9,622 bases of DNA from Acidobacteriota bacterium (GTDB taxonomy: Bacteria > Acidobacteriota > Blastocatellia > Pyrinomonadales > Pyrinomonadaceae), in NCBI GenBank assembly GCA_013696385.1, contig JACCYR010000453.1:1-9622 (forward strand), written 5' to 3'. The stretch's first letter is position 1. Each line of letters opens with the position of its first letter. Made by a program: the position numbers and the translations under genes. Below are positions 8,701-9,622 of this stretch, piece by piece. The notes below the pieces were generated by a model. That model was not told where the DNA came from and ran no database searches. It saw nothing but the letters and a program-made list of their open reading frames with translations.

Positions 8701-9595
8701 TGGCGGCTTGCCGACGAAGCGCATTTGCCTGTTTATCAATTTCAGAAACGATGTCGGAAATACGGCTCAGATTTATTTTGGCTGATTCAAGCCGCGTTTC
8801 GGCGGCGCGTTGGCGCGTGCGAAATTTGGAAATTCCGGCGGCTTCTTCGATTAAATTTCGCCGGTCGCTTGGTTTTGAAGACAAAATCTGCCCGATTTTT
8901 CCTTGCTCGACAAGAGCATAATGCGCTCCCGAAAGTCCTGTTCCGGCAAACAAATCTTGAATATCACGGAGGCGGCATGTTTTTCCGTTGAGTTGATATT
9001 CGCTTTCGCCCGAAAGATAAAGGCGGCGCGTAACGGAAACGGCTTCGCCGGGCGCAAATTCAAGCGCGAAACTGCGCGGTTTCCAATGCCGCTTAGTTTT
9101 TATTTTAGTTTGAATAGTTTGAATCGAACCAACCTGCGCGGCTTTTGCGGTTTCAAGTTCCAAGTCCCAAGTTCCAAGTTCCAAGTTTTCGGGTTGCAAT
9201 TCTTGCGTTTCAAGTTCAGTGTTTTGTGCTTCGATTTCATCCACATTAATCGCGTTTTCATCAATCTCGCTTAATGTTTCATCAATGTCGCTGAGTTCGT
9301 CTTCATCAGTTTCAAAAAGTGTTTCATCGTCGCGGACAAGATGCAAAATAACTTCCGCCATTCCGCTCGGCTTGCGTCTTTTTGTGCCTTGAAAGACGAC
9401 ATCTTTCATCTCTTCGCCGCGCAGAGATTTGGCGCGTTGCTCGCCTAAAACCCAAGCGATACAGTCAGCAACATTACTTTTGCCGCAACCGTTTGGTCCG
9501 ACGACAGCCGTAATTCCGCTGCCTGTGAAAATAATTTCGGTGTAATCGGCAAAGGATTTAAAGCCGGTGATTTCTAAGCGTTGGAGTTTGAACAT
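5753..9595 (-). CDS. smc: Chromosome segregation protein SMC, mirror copy
   Basis: This is the exact reverse-complement copy of 28-3870, encoding the same 1280 residues with all ATPase, hinge and signature motifs intact. Bacteria normally carry a single smc. Two fully identical convergent copies with no silent difference are not what paralogues look like. I treat this as a duplicate of the left-arm gene produced by fold-back, not a second gene. Confidence 0.85.
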   Translation of the reverse strand: MFKLQRLEITGFKSFADYTEIIFTGSGITAVVGPNGCGKSNVADCIAWVLGEQRAKSLRGEEMKDVVFQGTKRRKPSGMAEVILHLVRDDETLFETDEDELSDIDETLSEIDENAINVDEIEAQNTELETQELQPENLELGTWDLELETAKAAQVGSIQTIQTKIKTKRHWKPRSFALEFAPGEAVSVTRRLYLSGESEYQLNGKTCRLRDIQDLFAGTGLSGAHYALVEQGKIGQILSSKPSDRRNLIEEAAGISKFRTRQRAAETRLESAKINLSRISDIVSEIDKQANALRRQAAKTRRYKILREEFRATLRQTFSAEGKHLSELVDELETKLTKAVKIEREIFANVAEKDAAFRQATNKAREAEENLSHLRAAHSENALQRDRNLREQRYQQEQFANLNVRSATLKDEIEANNGRLKLFKSEIERLKNDEQKERAEAEKAETSLREAESKYQAKVKDLRETETELETERANLMAHTSAVERFAEIERQLENTLERLKERLEGLKREGIRAAETHAEHAKEAKKLEKNLGTEREKLSKLQTEKQELLIESGETRTVLQSVEKVLKDLREEFSRTKHRLETLQELEEKRTIYAPTVQKLFAEQAKIGVRFLGTLADKLNVDEKAEKAVENLFGSFLQTILVESEEDARKTIRFLNENNLGRISILVLSPVKAQRRKGAEIEGKSGIKDQKPKTKDRKPKTEGFLGISDEIAEILMEVFPREMSAQIVGNLDEIKAETDEIFATFDGDLNFGGKLFVSGKSNANEKNTSLLAFKRELRELKTNSEKFGKEIEKAGKETEKVRLSLVEKENEIVDLQSLIVKVERELLSLEIQEKSIKQELERAERHRKVVGEETNQIETELTEIQEKQNEAKSNANKAEKAQSVSAEKLAGITQKLNEARTKIEAENTILNEKRTLAATSNERRRSAQVALRRVENELKELELRLAKQNLEILETEDKQKNLTKSIAEIERKAAEAENEQRFEQDELTTAAAHLKLARQQADAMSLKLAELNKKSAEARNERATFEIRQAETVTRVRNLNEKCLQDLNLSLVELVENTETASDFDFAKARNRVDDLRDKLENFGAINMLALEELAETEERFLFLTSQRQDIIDSINAAEEALREIKERSRERFQDAFAKINCNFTELFGELFGGGKGEMTLLESEDILEAGIEIVAQPPGKRLQNILLLSGGEKAMAAIALVLAIFKYRPAPFCLLDEVDAPLDDANVGRFVKKVEEMSEKTQFIVITHNKRTMEAARALYGVTMQEAGISKVVSVRFE
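7491..7532 (-). repeat. Mirror copy of the hinge 7-base repeat array
   Basis: Reverse complement of 2091-2132. On the plus strand it reads as GTTTTCG and GTCTTTG heptamers inside the mirrored smc. Confidence 0.88.
7553..7580 (-). repeat. Mirror copy of the hinge 8-base repeat array
   Basis: Reverse complement of 2043-2070. On the plus strand it reads as GCGCCTTT/GCGTCTTT units inside the mirrored smc. Confidence 0.82.
9150..9187 (-). repeat. Mirror copy of the head 7-base repeat array
   Basis: Reverse complement of 436-473. On the plus strand it reads as CCAAGTT heptamers inside the mirrored smc. Confidence 0.88.
9251..9313 (-). repeat. Mirror copy of the acidic 21-base repeats
   Basis: Reverse complement of 310-372, within the head insertion of the mirrored smc. 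Confidence 0.55.
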
Positions 9596-9622
9596 CGTAT
9601 AGTGCTTACGGTGAAAGATTAG

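Larger units (their letters stand above)
1..9622. repeat. Whole-window perfect inverted repeat (two 4811-base arms, no spacer)
   Basis: The last bases of the window are the exact reverse complement of the first ones, and the bases either side of 4811/4812 (AGATAAA then TTTATCT) are the mirror centre. Both proteins recur identically on the opposite strand at coordinates satisfying x to 9623-x (28/9595, 3870/5753, 3889/5734, 4740/4883). The chance open frames in other registers recur too, so the identity is at the nucleotide level, including silent positions and the intergenic gap. Long perfect spacerless palindromes are known to be unstable in bacteria because hairpin nucleases such as SbcCD attack them. 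The inference is a fold-back contig or chimeric molecule and not a genomic arrangement. Rarer alternatives are a recent real inverted duplication, or reading around a covalently closed hairpin DNA end. Confidence 0.97.

Noticed and set aside
28..9595. Two convergent smc genes as true paralogues or a novel paired-condensin system
   Set aside because: The copies are identical at every compared base including silent positions and the intergenic gap. This is explained by fold-back of one locus and needs no new biology.
1..9622. Composite transposon or other mobile element bounded by inverted repeats
   Set aside because: There is no transposase, integrase or resolvase gene, no unique central cargo between the arms, and no target-site duplication to see at the ends.

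Overview
The window is one 4811-base sequence followed immediately by its own exact reverse complement. The mirror axis lies between bases 4811 and 4812, and position x pairs with 9623-x. The unique content is therefore two genes: smc (28-3870) and a small gene for a predicted exported protein of unknown function (3889-4740). They share a strand, are 18 bases apart, and are followed by a terminator-like hairpin at 4790-4833. The right half (4812-9622) repeats both genes on the minus strand (5753-9595 and 4883-5734) with no difference seen. The zero-spacer symmetry, and the fact that it runs to both window ends, make a fold-back assembly or amplification artefact the most likely explanation. 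A genuine gene duplication is much less likely. The second copies are listed for completeness but should not be counted as extra genes.

The SMC protein keeps every family landmark: Walker A, Q-loop, coiled coils, split hinge, the LSGGEK signature and Walker B. Its sequence style, including the GPNGCGKSNVADCIAWVLGE start and the SGAHYALVEQGKIGQILSSKP segment, its moderately AT-rich GAA/AAA-heavy codon use, and its short 7- and 8-base tandem repeats suggest an Acidobacteriota-like bacterium, perhaps of the Blastocatellia/Pyrinomonadales type. This placement is inferred from memory of family sequences, not from a search, and is moderate at best.

Layout: 1-27 is a short upstream leader. 28-3870 is smc, 3889-4740 the exported protein, and 4741-4882 a palindromic intergenic stretch containing the terminator hairpin and the mirror axis. 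4883-5734, 5753-9595 and 9596-9622 are the mirror copies. There is no gene-free stretch over 300 bases.

The most interesting biology is inside smc. Three short tandem-repeat arrays (7, 8 and 7 base units) lie in frame within two regions that are longer than usual: an acidic insertion of very roughly 70-80 residues in the N-terminal ATPase lobe, and a lysine-rich insertion of about 30 residues between the two halves of the hinge. The repeat units have no stop codon in any of the six frames, which may explain why an essential-type gene can carry them. I see no new multi-gene system in this window.
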